Source: Thermoplasmata archaeon
Lineage (GTDB): Archaea; Thermoplasmatota; Thermoplasmata; Thermoplasmatales; Thermoplasmataceae
Reading direction: 5' to 3'
Assembly (NCBI GenBank): GCA_021802055.1
Contig: JAKAAY010000005.1
Span: 15,419-78,862, forward strand
DNA: 63,444 nucleotides
Shown here: piece after piece, positions 1-8,144 of the stretch
Position numbering within the stretch: the stretch's first letter is position 1
How the letters are laid out: each line of letters opens with the position of its first letter
The notes under the pieces: generated by a model
Told to the model about the DNA's origin: nothing
Databases searched by the model: none
Seen by the model: only the letters and a program-made list of their open reading frames with translations
Position numbers and translations under genes: made by a program

Positions 1-2570
1 TGTTCCGTTGGAAAGGGTATAGATTATGGCCGATCCTGCTGCAGCACTCTTAGAAGAGCCTGAGATGTTCACATACCATGTTCCTGATGCGAGGCCGGAT
101 TCTGTGAACGTGACGGAGAATGTCTGGGGGGTGAATGTAACAGTGGGGAGAGTGACTGAAGATCCTGATACCGTTAACGTGCCGGAATATGAGGATGGCG
201 CGTATACCTTATCGGCAGTGGAGTTCTCAAATGTATAGGTACCGTTGACCAGGTTGAATACTATAGTGGATGTTGTTGAATGTCCATTGAACACATAACC
301 TGTATCGTTTGTCAGGTTGACATACCATGCCGTTCCTGATGGCAGGCCGGATTCTGTGAACGTGACCGTTGACACATACGGAATAAATTTGACAGAAACA
401 ACTGACGGCGTACCACCGGAGAATACCATAGTCCCTATGGTATGATTGTAGTAATCCTTGTTTGCAGATGCGAAGGTGTACGTATAGGTTCCATTGATGA
501 GCAAAAGTGTGGTCCCATTGGTGTTTGATGAGGAGGAAAATACATGTCCAGTGCTGTTAGTGACATAAACGTACCAGGTCACGCCAGGCGGCAACCCATT
601 CTCATGGAAAGTTATGTGGTATTCAACGAGGGAAAATGTGATGGATATTTGAACTGCACTTCCATTGACGTCCAGAGAGCCCGAATAAGACAATGGCGCG
701 TAAAGTTTATTGGAACTTGAAACGTAGTATGTATAAGAGCCGTTTACGAGGCTAAATGTCAGGAAGCCGCTGGACGAGGAACCACTCGCTCCGTTGCTAA
801 GATTGACATACCACACGGTGCCGCTTGGCAGGCCTGACTCTGAAAATGTGACGGTATATTTCGTCTCAGAGAATGTTGTTGAAATGGAAAGTGGACTGCC
901 ATTCACGGTAAAAGGACCAGTAGACGGTGATGCCCCCCAATTCTTGTTTGAGGATGCTATGAAGTATGTATATGATCCGTTTACGAGATTGAACGTGATT
1001 GTCGTCGATGTGGACGAATTTGAGAGGCCATTGCTCAAATTGACATACCACAATGTACCGGCCGGCAACTTTGATTCCACAAATGATACGCGGTAAAGCT
1101 GTTGGGAGAACGTGACGGGGATTGAAACGGGCGACCCCGTAACTGTGAAGGTTCCTGCCGATGGAGAGGGATGCCAGCTCGAGTTGTAGCTGAATACCTC
1201 ATATGAATAGGATCCGTTGGCTAAATCAAGCATCAGGTATGTTCCAAAGGAATTGTTGGAAACCACATATGTTGTCGTACTCTCGTTGAAGATATACACA
1301 TACCATCCGTCGCCGGCTGGCAGACCTGTTTGCGAAAAGGTTACATGGTAAGCCTTCTTGAACTGAATTCCGAATGTGGCTCCTGCCCCGTTGATGGTAA
1401 ATGTTGCAGATGATGGCACTGCCTGCCGGCCTGTTCCTGGCGCATTTATTTGGTAAATATAGGACCCGTTCATGAGACTAAACATAAGGGATGGCCCGAC
1501 TGAACTGTTGGAAAGCAGAAATGCACCAGTAGTCCCGTTGAAAATACACACATACCATTCATCACCAGCTGGCAGACCTGTTTGCGAAAAGGTTACCTGA
1601 TAGGCCTTGTTGAACGTTATGGTAACTGTGATGGCCGCTCCATTTACGGAAAATGATCCCAAAGCAGCATACAGATTGTTGGATGAGTTTGCGGAATAAC
1701 TATAACTACCATTGATGAGCCAGTCAACCATGGAAATTGAGGAGGTAAAGTTATCCCACTGGATGTATCCGTTGGTATTGCCCCGTGCAGATAAGTACCA
1801 ACCAGAACCTGCTGGGAGTCCGCTCTCAGCGAATGTCACTTTGTAGATTGGCTGACCCGTGAAATAGACCAGCTGTTGTATGGAGTTTCCGCTCGCAATG
1901 AGTATCCCTGTGTTCACGACTGGGTGCATAGAGGCCTCCGCGGAAGTTACGCTGTACTGATATGTGCCATTGGGCTCATAAAAGCAGATAATATTGCTGG
2001 TCGTGTTAAAGGTCTGGCCGTTGGAAAGACTTACGGACCATTGAGCCCCCACTGTCAGGTTAACTGCAAAAAAGGTAATTTGAGTTCCCTTTTCAAATTT
2101 TATGGGCACAACCTGGTTAAACCCGGATACTGTAACAGAGCCACTCTGCGTCTGTGGAAAATACTCCACAGAATAGTTGGAGTAAACGGGCCCTGTGGAG
2201 AACTGCAAAGTACCGTTCAGCTCATAAAACTGAATGACCGACGAGTTTGAGTACTTCTTAGTACCGTTCAGTGTCATGAACCAATAATTATAGCCGCCGT
2301 TGGGAAACCCTGACTCCGTGAAATTCACAGCAAATCCCTTCTTAAACACTAAACTGACTGTCATGCTGCCTGTGACAGAGACCATTCCCTCGCGGGGAGA
2401 GGCCACGAAGCCTTTGGACGAGATGCGGAACGAATATGTCCCATTGACCAGGTTAAAGACTACTGTGCTGCCCCTGGAACCTGAAGTACTGCTTCCGTTC
2501 AAGGTAACATTCCACTCATGATTGACGGGGAGCCCAGTTTCAGAGAACGTTACAACGTTCGACACCAAAG
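1..2570 (-). repeat. Tandem ~80-residue surface repeats (LPxG...WYV type)
   Basis: Within the giant protein, at least eleven head-to-tail units of about 245 bases occur, the last cut by the window edge. Each opens with a VTFxESGLPxG motif, continues with WYVxxxNG, then a FNLVNGSYxY strand and a closing SGTFTVNGSxVxxxVTF strand. The units have diverged at the protein level (for example FPNGG, LTVGA and LASGT replace LPxG), so this is an old beta-sandwich array, not a recent DNA duplication. Such units are common in extracellular proteins of Thermoplasmata; a stalk or adhesion role is inferred. Confidence 0.85.
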
Positions 2571-5367
2571 GTACGTAATCGCCGCCCAGAGGTATCATCC
2601 CGCCATCATTGTACGGTTTGGTACCATTGTAGTTCCACCAGTAATTCCCGCCCTGATAGGACGTGCCAATGATGCTGCCAGATAGTGTGTATCCGTCAAA
2701 GGTATGAGCATTGCTCGCACTCTGGTCTGTTATGTTCCAACTTTCCATCAACGGGTATGGTGAAATGGATGCTGAGTAAATGGATGCTGAGTTCGGGTTA
2801 AATGTAACAGCAGTATAGGAAATCCCGGCTCCAAAGAAGTTATTGTAGATCGTATTTCCAGGACTGCCTATGAGAACACCGTACGTAGGCGTAATGCAAG
2901 ATATGTTGCCGGAAATAATATTCCCCCACACATAATTCGTGCTGCCATTAAGGATCACAATGCCATCCGAAACATTCTTGAGAGTGTTGGACGCTATGAG
3001 TGTGTGATTGGATTCGAAGTCCAGGATGCCGAAGAATGAGGATTGTGTGGGCGGCGAAGCTGGATTAGGAATGAAGGATAAATGGTTGGACACAACGGTT
3101 GAGTTGGATGATTGAAATAAATAAACACCATACATGAAACCTCCATTGTTGCACATAACGTTGTTAAAGACCGAAATGTGAGGCGATGCTATTATTTCCA
3201 TTCCGAATAAAAACGCTTTTACTGCCTTGAAATCGTTCCCTCTGACGGAGATGTTAGAAGAATATTGGATTACGACCCCAAACACGAAATAACCCGTTGA
3301 AAAAGCATTGTCGGAGATTGTTGAATGCGTGGTATTGTATAAACACAGTGCGGTGAACGCTGACTGAGAAGAAAAGTTGAAGGTGTTATTTCCTACCTTG
3401 GCTCCGGTGCTGCCTGACAGTACAAGTTCCGCAGAGTAAAAAGTATTATGGATTACTTCATAGTTTGAAGAAGCCGCAAATGTTACGGATCCCATAATAG
3501 CACTATTGCTGACATTGACATTGGAATCACTTAAGAATAGCAGAGGAAGATGGACATTGAAAGACTGCCCATACGAAGTGCTGCCGGATGCATTGAATTG
3601 TTCCATGTTGTTAACATCGACATATGCGCTGGAATCGGTAATCAAAATTCCTGGGAACTCCGGGAAGAGATAGTCGTTGACCTTTGCAAAAATAGAACTT
3701 ATGTCTTTCGGCCCAGTGTTGAACAGAACGTAAGGATTTGCGGACGAGCCTGTGCCTGATTTTGAAATGTTTCCAAGTTGCGCCTCAGACCTTGCAACTA
3801 GGGGAGTGTAAACGCCATTCACGGTATCTGGGGAAAGTGTGATCACTGAGTTTGTGGAGAGGGTAAATGTGCTGTTTCCATACTCGCTCATTAACGCCTC
3901 AGCTACGTATGGCCCTGACGGAAGCGCAAACGAAAATGATCCCGAGAGTGAGGTTGGTGTCCACGCAGCAGTGGCGTTGTCAATCTTGCTTCCGTTGTTG
4001 ACAAAGAGGAGCGCATTTGAGGGTGAAATGGTGCCCGAATAAGTCTTCATCGATGTAACAGACGAAACATTCCACATCCCGTATAGCAGTGAAGGACCTG
4101 CGTTCAGTATGGCCTTTGAGTTTGACCATGACACAGCAACACCGTCAGATGATTCACCGGTGTCCATCCCAAAATCGTATGCCGACCTTATGTTTGAATA
4201 TGCGTCGGTTGTCTTGTTGTAATATTGGAGACGAAAAGTCCCGTTGAGTGTATATACGTTGGCTCCGCTTCCCCCGCCCGGACCTCCTATTATGAGTTCA
4301 GCGTCGTTCGGGAGGTTGTTCAATGGATTAGCGATCGTTCCACTTACCACGTAATCCGGAGCTCTTGCAGAAAATCCCGATGGCTGACCATAAGTCGAAT
4401 TGAAAATTACCTCATCATAGGATGAGGATGTGGTCACGCCGCCGGAAGATATTGAGTAGTTGAAGAACACCGCCGATCTGCCCGCAATAACTGTGGAATT
4501 GAGATAGAGAGTGACACTGAACGGATAAGAGACCGTAAGGGTGGGACCAAGAGCGTAATAAAATCCACCCGTACCTGTAGTAATCACGCCACCAGGTCCG
4601 TGACTATATATGGAATTTTCAGTAAATGATTGTCCTGTAAAGTTCCAGATGTTGTCGATAAAGCAGAGCTGGTGGGTTCTTGTGGAGTAAGAAATCACGT
4701 TCTGTGTCCAGAAATCATATTTGGAAGCGCCGAACAGCGTGACATTGTTCAGGACAGCATTCAGCTGGATCGACACATTGGATGGAGTCGCGGTGTTAGG
4801 AGCGATCGAACTAAAACTATTTGCAGTGAATGTTCCTTCGAAGCTCGATGTGTTATAGGTGTAGGGAGTCAAAGTTCCAGAAACATTGTCAACGCCATGG
4901 TCTGATACTCCCATGGATGAGGGACCCACAGGGATATAGGAGGAATTGGTAAGGTTGTTGAACATGGAGCCGGCGTTTAGGTTGGGGAGATAGATATCCT
5001 TCATCGAGATGTTATGCTCTTTTGCATTTTGCATTATACAGTCATAGTACAATGTTTGATTTGTCGTGGTTGAACCTAGTACGGTAGAGGGGTTATACCA
5101 TGGCGTTACTGGGACACCCTTGTTTAGACCTCTGAATCGTAACGGTATGTTTACCCCGTGGTTTCCAGGTACAGAATTCGGTTGACGTGCGGCGGTGGAT
5201 TTCTCTGTGTTTCCTGCCGAGACGTTAATGGCAGTGGCACTATTATCCCCTGACTTTGAGGGATTGGAGTTCGCGAAAGCGTTAGGCATCATGATCATCA
5301 GTCCGGACGCAATCATCAGGAAAACGACTATTATAGAGAGCAGCTTTGGGCCAGCGGTCTTATACAT
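1..5367 (-). CDS. Giant secreted thermopsin-like protein with beta-helix and repeat array (partial)
   Basis: The minus strand is open from an ATG at 5367 to the left edge, giving at least 1789 residues with no stop. Residues 1-31 form a signal peptide (hydrophobic run, ending near ANAFA). Roughly residues 65-405 resemble thermopsin, the acid endopeptidase family A5: a PMG-like GVSDHGVD stretch, FWTQNVISYS and GGPGGGSG are all visible. About residues 600-850 show N/S-rich parallel beta-helix (NosD-like) turns. From about residue 930 there are ten complete and one cut repeat of about 80 residues. The many Asn-X-Ser/Thr sites fit a glycosylated surface protein. A TATA box sits 26 bases upstream, so the start is well supported. 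Role is inferred: exoprotease, adhesin or cell-envelope protein. The C-terminus and any anchor lie outside the window. Confidence 0.85.
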   Translation of the reverse strand, partial: MYKTAGPKLLSIIVVFLMIASGLMIMMPNAFANSNPSKSGDNSATAINVSAGNTEKSTAARQPNSVPGNHGVNIPLRFRGLNKGVPVTPWYNPSTVLGSTTTNQTLYYDCIMQNAKEHNISMKDIYLPNLNAGSMFNNLTNSSYIPVGPSSMGVSDHGVDNVSGTLTPYTYNTSSFEGTFTANSFSSIAPNTATPSNVSIQLNAVLNNVTLFGASKYDFWTQNVISYSTRTHQLCFIDNIWNFTGQSFTENSIYSHGPGGVITTGTGGFYYALGPTLTVSYPFSVTLYLNSTVIAGRSAVFFNYSISSGGVTTSSSYDEVIFNSTYGQPSGFSARAPDYVVSGTIANPLNNLPNDAELIIGGPGGGSGANVYTLNGTFRLQYYNKTTDAYSNIRSAYDFGMDTGESSDGVAVSWSNSKAILNAGPSLLYGMWNVSSVTSMKTYSGTISPSNALLFVNNGSKIDNATAAWTPTSLSGSFSFALPSGPYVAEALMSEYGNSTFTLSTNSVITLSPDTVNGVYTPLVARSEAQLGNISKSGTGSSANPYVLFNTGPKDISSIFAKVNDYLFPEFPGILITDSSAYVDVNNMEQFNASGSTSYGQSFNVHLPLLFLSDSNVNVSNSAIMGSVTFAASSNYEVIHNTFYSAELVLSGSTGAKVGNNTFNFSSQSAFTALCLYNTTHSTISDNAFSTGYFVFGVVIQYSSNISVRGNDFKAVKAFLFGMEIIASPHISVFNNVMCNNGGFMYGVYLFQSSNSTVVSNHLSFIPNPASPPTQSSFFGILDFESNHTLIASNTLKNVSDGIVILNGSTNYVWGNIISGNISCITPTYGVLIGSPGNTIYNNFFGAGISYTAVTFNPNSASIYSASISPYPLMESWNITDQSASNAHTFDGYTLSGSIIGTSYQGGNYWWNYNGTKPYNDGGMIPLGGDYVPLVSNVVTFSETGLPVNHEWNVTLNGSSTSGSRGSTVVFNLVNGTYSFRISSKGFVASPREGMVSVTGSMTVSLVFKKGFAVNFTESGFPNGGYNYWFMTLNGTKKYSNSSVIQFYELNGTLQFSTGPVYSNYSVEYFPQTQSGSVTVSGFNQVVPIKFEKGTQITFFAVNLTVGAQWSVSLSNGQTFNTTSNIICFYEPNGTYQYSVTSAEASMHPVVNTGILIASGNSIQQLVYFTGQPIYKVTFAESGLPAGSGWYLSARGNTNGYIQWDNFTSSISMVDWLINGSYSYSANSSNNLYAALGSFSVNGAAITVTITFNKAYQVTFSQTGLPAGDEWYVCIFNGTTGAFLLSNSSVGPSLMFSLMNGSYIYQINAPGTGRQAVPSSATFTINGAGATFGIQFKKAYHVTFSQTGLPAGDGWYVYIFNESTTTYVVSNNSFGTYLMLDLANGSYSYEVFSYNSSWHPSPSAGTFTVTGSPVSIPVTFSQQLYRVSFVESKLPAGTLWYVNLSNGLSNSSTSTTITFNLVNGSYTYFIASSNKNWGASPSTGPFTVNGSPLSISTTFSETKYTVTFSESGLPSGTVWYVNLSNGASGSSSSGFLTFSLVNGSYTYYVSSSNKLYAPLSYSGSLDVNGSAVQISITFSLVEYHITFHENGLPPGVTWYVYVTNSTGHVFSSSSNTNGTTLLLINGTYTYTFASANKDYYNHTIGTMVFSGGTPSVVSVKFIPYVSTVTFTESGLPSGTAWYVNLTNDTGYVFNGHSTTSTIVFNLVNGTYTFENSTADKVYAPSSYSGTLTVSGSSVTLPTVTFTPQTFSVTFTESGLASGTWYVNISGSSKSAAAGSAIIYTLSNGT

Positions 5368-5387
5368 CGTGACTTTGACCGTTTGCG

Positions 5388-5398
5388 TATATAAATAT
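5388..5398 (-). promoter_or_regulatory. TATA box of the giant thermopsin-like gene
   Basis: The sequence TATATAAATAT is centred 26 bases upstream of the ATG at 5367. This is the standard archaeal spacing from TATA box to transcription start, so the message is probably leaderless. Confidence 0.7.
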
Positions 5399-5399
5399 G

Positions 5400-6026
5400 T
5401 ACTCTCTCAGTTTTTGGAACTTTTTACGATTTGAAGACAGATAGTTATAAGGAGTTTGTAAATGGGAGAGGGATAGATGGGAAATTTTTTGCACTTTCGT
5501 GAAACTGCGTAACGCGATGGCTGCCAGGCATGGAATCGTCTCAGCGCATAATATTATGAACCGGATTTGCAGATGGTTCGTTCTATCGCGTCTGGGGGCT
5601 GAAATATGGGCAAATAAATGGAAATAAACCTTCATCAAGGCCTTCTCATAAAGGCTGAGACACAATTCAGTACAGGCAGGAACGAAGGCAATGGGATTTT
5701 CAATCCCACTCTCCGGTCCCATGCCAGATGCAGAAGATAGCCTGGAAATGTAAAGGCAGAATGACACAGTGAAAAAAGTGTTCATACATTCAGAGTCGAA
5801 CATGAAACGACTTTGCGCAGGAGAGGAAAGAGAATAAAAAGGGAAAAGATGTTACTATCACTTTTCAGATGCCCGATAATGATAATCATGTCCTCCAGGC
5901 GGGACTATCTTGCTCGGAAGTGGAAATTACATCGGTGATAAGGGAGGCTGTAAATATAAATGGTTCACATTCGCTGGTAGGGCTGATAAAATGGTTGGAA
6001 GTGCTTGCCGGAAGTACGTTGAGTGA
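5400..6026. other. Long intergenic region
   Basis: About 630 bases separate the giant gene from the regulator at 6027. Seen here are a perfect 7-base inverted repeat with a 3-base loop at 5692-5708 (TGGGATT-TTC-AATCCCA) and an AT-rich TATA-like stretch near 5951-5961 that could serve the regulator, leaving a leader of about 40 bases. A 36-codon reading frame (5517-5627) and a 64-codon one (5869-6063) occur but have no recognisable product or start signal. No clear gene is seen. Confidence 0.5.
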
Positions 6027-7139
6027 ATGGAACCAGTGCCGAGGTGCCAAAAACAGAGATTAACGCTGGCCCTACATCAACAACTTTATGTGCGTTTTTG
6101 TTTATATGCCCCGTTGGATACTGACCTCGTCATCGACATAATAAGACACCTGCAATGGCCAGGCAATGATTCACTTGAATCATGGCCAGAAGGGGACGTG
6201 AAAAGACCCACTTACTATTGGATTTATCAGAGGATACGCGAAGAGCGGCAAGGTGCGATAAGTGATGGTATTCAGATTAACGTTCCATCCAAGAATCGTG
6301 TCCTGAAATACTTTAAACTCGTTGAAAATTCCTTTGTCCCAAGATTCATAGTGGATCCTTCAGTCTTTTCTCATTCCATGGCTTCTGTCATTTATAGGGA
6401 TGATCCTCTCATGCGGGATGATAAATTCATAGAACTCAGTAGAATTCCAAATGTTGAACTGGTCCAGCGGGGGTTGGGGTTAGGACCTATGGGATTGATT
6501 CCTGTGATATCTTTCAATATTCTTTATGAGAGAGAAAGTGCCCTCAACGATACGCTTGCCAGACTTAATGAAATAAATGATTCTTTCAGTGAAATTTATC
6601 GCGGAAGGTCTTTTATTTTCCCTCCAAAATCTGACACTGAATACCGTAATTTTGGGAACATGAGCAGGTACCGAAAGGCCATAATGAGAAATATCCTGAA
6701 AGAACTCGTCAGGGACCCACTCATTCCTCTCAATAATCTTTCAACAAAAACCGGTATAGGGAGGGATAGGCTGTACAGGGAGTATGAATCTCTTGCCCGA
6801 TCAGGGCTGTTCAAGATCGAGTTTAGCGTGAGAAATCCCATTGTGGGAGACATATTGCTGCTTCAGATGGGCTTTTCAGTAGAGAATGGGCGTAAGAGGG
6901 ACTTGGAGCGTAACCTCCGCGAACTCCCTGTCTTCAGGGAGAGACATTTATTGACTCGGTGGAGTTTCGATAACGTTCTTTACGTTATTTCCTGGACCAG
7001 GGACTATGCAGATGTCCTTTCCTTATATCTTCAGTTGTACGGATACCTGGAGGGCAATGTGCCCCTTATGTTTGTATGGCAACCAAGAACTTATCTTAAC
7101 CGCGATGCATGGATAAGAATGATAGATTTTCAGGAATAG
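6027..7139 (+). CDS. Putative duplicated winged-helix (Lrp/AsnC-like) regulator
   Basis: A 370-residue protein that appears to be an internal duplication. Residues 31-100 and 213-265 each look like a helix-turn-helix unit; the second is the clearer (RKAIMRNIL, then LSTKTGIGRDRLYREYESL). Each is followed by a beta-alpha-beta region of about 100 residues resembling the effector part of Lrp/AsnC proteins. No enzyme motif or membrane segment is seen. Tandem regulators of this size occur in Thermoplasmata, but the ligand and targets are unknown. The ATG at 6027 directly abuts the stop of an 11-codon frame starting at 5991 (TGAATG), so the true start could lie somewhat downstream. The family call is a judgement from fold-like pattern, not a strong signature match. 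Confidence 0.5.
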   Translation: MEPVPRCQKQRLTLALHQQLYVRFCLYAPLDTDLVIDIIRHLQWPGNDSLESWPEGDVKRPTYYWIYQRIREERQGAISDGIQINVPSKNRVLKYFKLVENSFVPRFIVDPSVFSHSMASVIYRDDPLMRDDKFIELSRIPNVELVQRGLGLGPMGLIPVISFNILYERESALNDTLARLNEINDSFSEIYRGRSFIFPPKSDTEYRNFGNMSRYRKAIMRNILKELVRDPLIPLNNLSTKTGIGRDRLYREYESLARSGLFKIEFSVRNPIVGDILLLQMGFSVENGRKRDLERNLRELPVFRERHLLTRWSFDNVLYVISWTRDYADVLSLYLQLYGYLEGNVPLMFVWQPRTYLNRDAWIRMIDFQE

Positions 7140-7296
7140 CCATAAGACATTTACATTTCCCCAAATGCTATCCGTTAAAAAGAAAGGGTTCCCAGGAAGG
7201 TGGTGAGGTGGACTTGTCTGAGAGAATACCGAAAATGCGATCCGGGTTTTTGGAAAATGTTATCATTATTTGCCACCTCCGCATCCTTGCAGATTC

Positions 7297-7665
7297 ATGG
7301 CAGAAAATGGCTATTTTGACCTGAAATCTGTGGAGGAAACATTGGCCTGGCTCAAGGAGAAACTTGACGAACTGGAAGATCTCGGTCCCAAGGAAATGAG
7401 GGCCATGAACCTGGGAGATCTGGATTCCGCGGAAGAAATTTCAATTGCCATCCAGGATATTATGGAAGAGATAGTCCAAAAGAGGATACTGGTTCGGGAC
7501 CAGTCCATGATGACCTTTGACTTTCCGGCGGTCATCAACAACATGCCCGCCTATCTCTGCTGGAAGAGAGGTGAGCCTGTTGTTTCTCACTGGCATTATC
7601 TCGACGAGGGTTTTGATGAGAGAAGGGACCTTACAGGGGAAGAGTCCATCATGAGTACTCTCTGA
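7297..7665 (+). CDS. DUF2203 family protein
   Basis: About 122 residues. The N-terminal half is a helical hairpin rich in Glu/Lys (SVEETLAWLKEKLDELEDLG). The C-terminal half carries the family pattern: a DFPAV segment, YLCWKRGEP, and a WHYLDEGFDERR tail. This matches DUF2203, found in bacteria and archaea with no established function. The chosen ATG at 7297 begins right before the conserved helix; an in-frame start at 7270 would add nine Pro/His-rich residues not typical of the family. It stands alone between the regulator and the parvulin gene, on the same strand as both. Confidence 0.65.
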   Translation: MAENGYFDLKSVEETLAWLKEKLDELEDLGPKEMRAMNLGDLDSAEEISIAIQDIMEEIVQKRILVRDQSMMTFDFPAVINNMPAYLCWKRGEPVVSHWHYLDEGFDERRDLTGEESIMSTL

Positions 7666-7727
7666 GACTGTATCTTCTCTCAATTCCATTGTTTCATGGA
7701 TTATATGTGTGATTGCCATTGCTTTTC

Positions 7728-8003
7728 ATGCCCGAGAAAATAAGATGCTCTCATATACTGGTCGAAAAGGAGAATACAGCCAGAGAGGTTGTTGAAAAGT
7801 TAGGCAAAGGCGAGCGTTTCTCGAAGGTGGCCATGCAGTATTCCATTGATGGAACAAGGAAGAAGGGGGGAGACCTTGGATTCTTCGGAAGAGGGCAGAT
7901 GGTGAAGGAGTTCGAGAAAGCTGCTTTTTCCCTGAATAAGGGAGAGATATCAGGGATAGTTAGGACACAATTCGGATTTCACATCATCATGAGAACAGAA
8001 TAG
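7728..8003 (+). CDS. Parvulin-type peptidyl-prolyl cis-trans isomerase
   Basis: A 91-residue single-domain parvulin. It begins KIRCSHILV, holds the FSKVAMQYSIDGTRKKGGDLGFFGRGQ stretch in two conserved blocks, and ends in FGFHIIMRTE. The two family histidines (in CSHIL and GFHII) and the GGDLG loop are all visible. It would speed proline isomerisation during protein folding in the cytoplasm: there is no signal peptide or membrane segment, so it is not the PrsA/SurA secretion type. The ATG at 7728 gives the family's usual start; an upstream in-frame start at 7713 would add only five residues. Confidence 0.85.
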   Translation: MPEKIRCSHILVEKENTAREVVEKLGKGERFSKVAMQYSIDGTRKKGGDLGFFGRGQMVKEFEKAAFSLNKGEISGIVRTQFGFHIIMRTE

Positions 8004-8114
8004 ACCACATATGAGAGTGATCTGGTGCCCAATGCTAGCGCCTTTTCAAAACATACAGCCGCCCCTCAGCCAGAAACATAACCTTAACTCATTCGAGGGA
8101 TTAGTTTCCATTAA

Positions 8115-8123
8115 GTTTTTAAA
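8115..8123 (+). promoter_or_regulatory. TATA box of the acyl-CoA ligase gene
   Basis: GTTTTTAAAT-like element centred about 26 bases before the ATG at 8145; indicates a leaderless transcript and supports that start. Confidence 0.5.
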
Positions 8124-8144
8124 TTGATAATCCATTGATTGCGG

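Noticed and set aside
5517-5627. 36-codon basic, Trp-rich frame that resembles a transposase fragment
   Set aside because: Too short to judge; no inverted repeats or other insertion sequence parts are present.
5692-5708. Perfect 7-base inverted repeat with 3-base loop
   Set aside because: No run of T residues follows and no gene ends nearby, so it is not a supported terminator or RNA gene.
5360-5803. 147-codon minus-strand frame upstream of the giant gene
   Set aside because: It overlaps the start and TATA box of the giant gene in another frame and has no recognisable product.
5869-6063. 64-codon plus-strand frame before the regulator
   Set aside because: No homology, no clear promoter at the right distance, and it overlaps the regulator's start in another frame. 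A frameshift link to the regulator was considered but no shared domain supports it.
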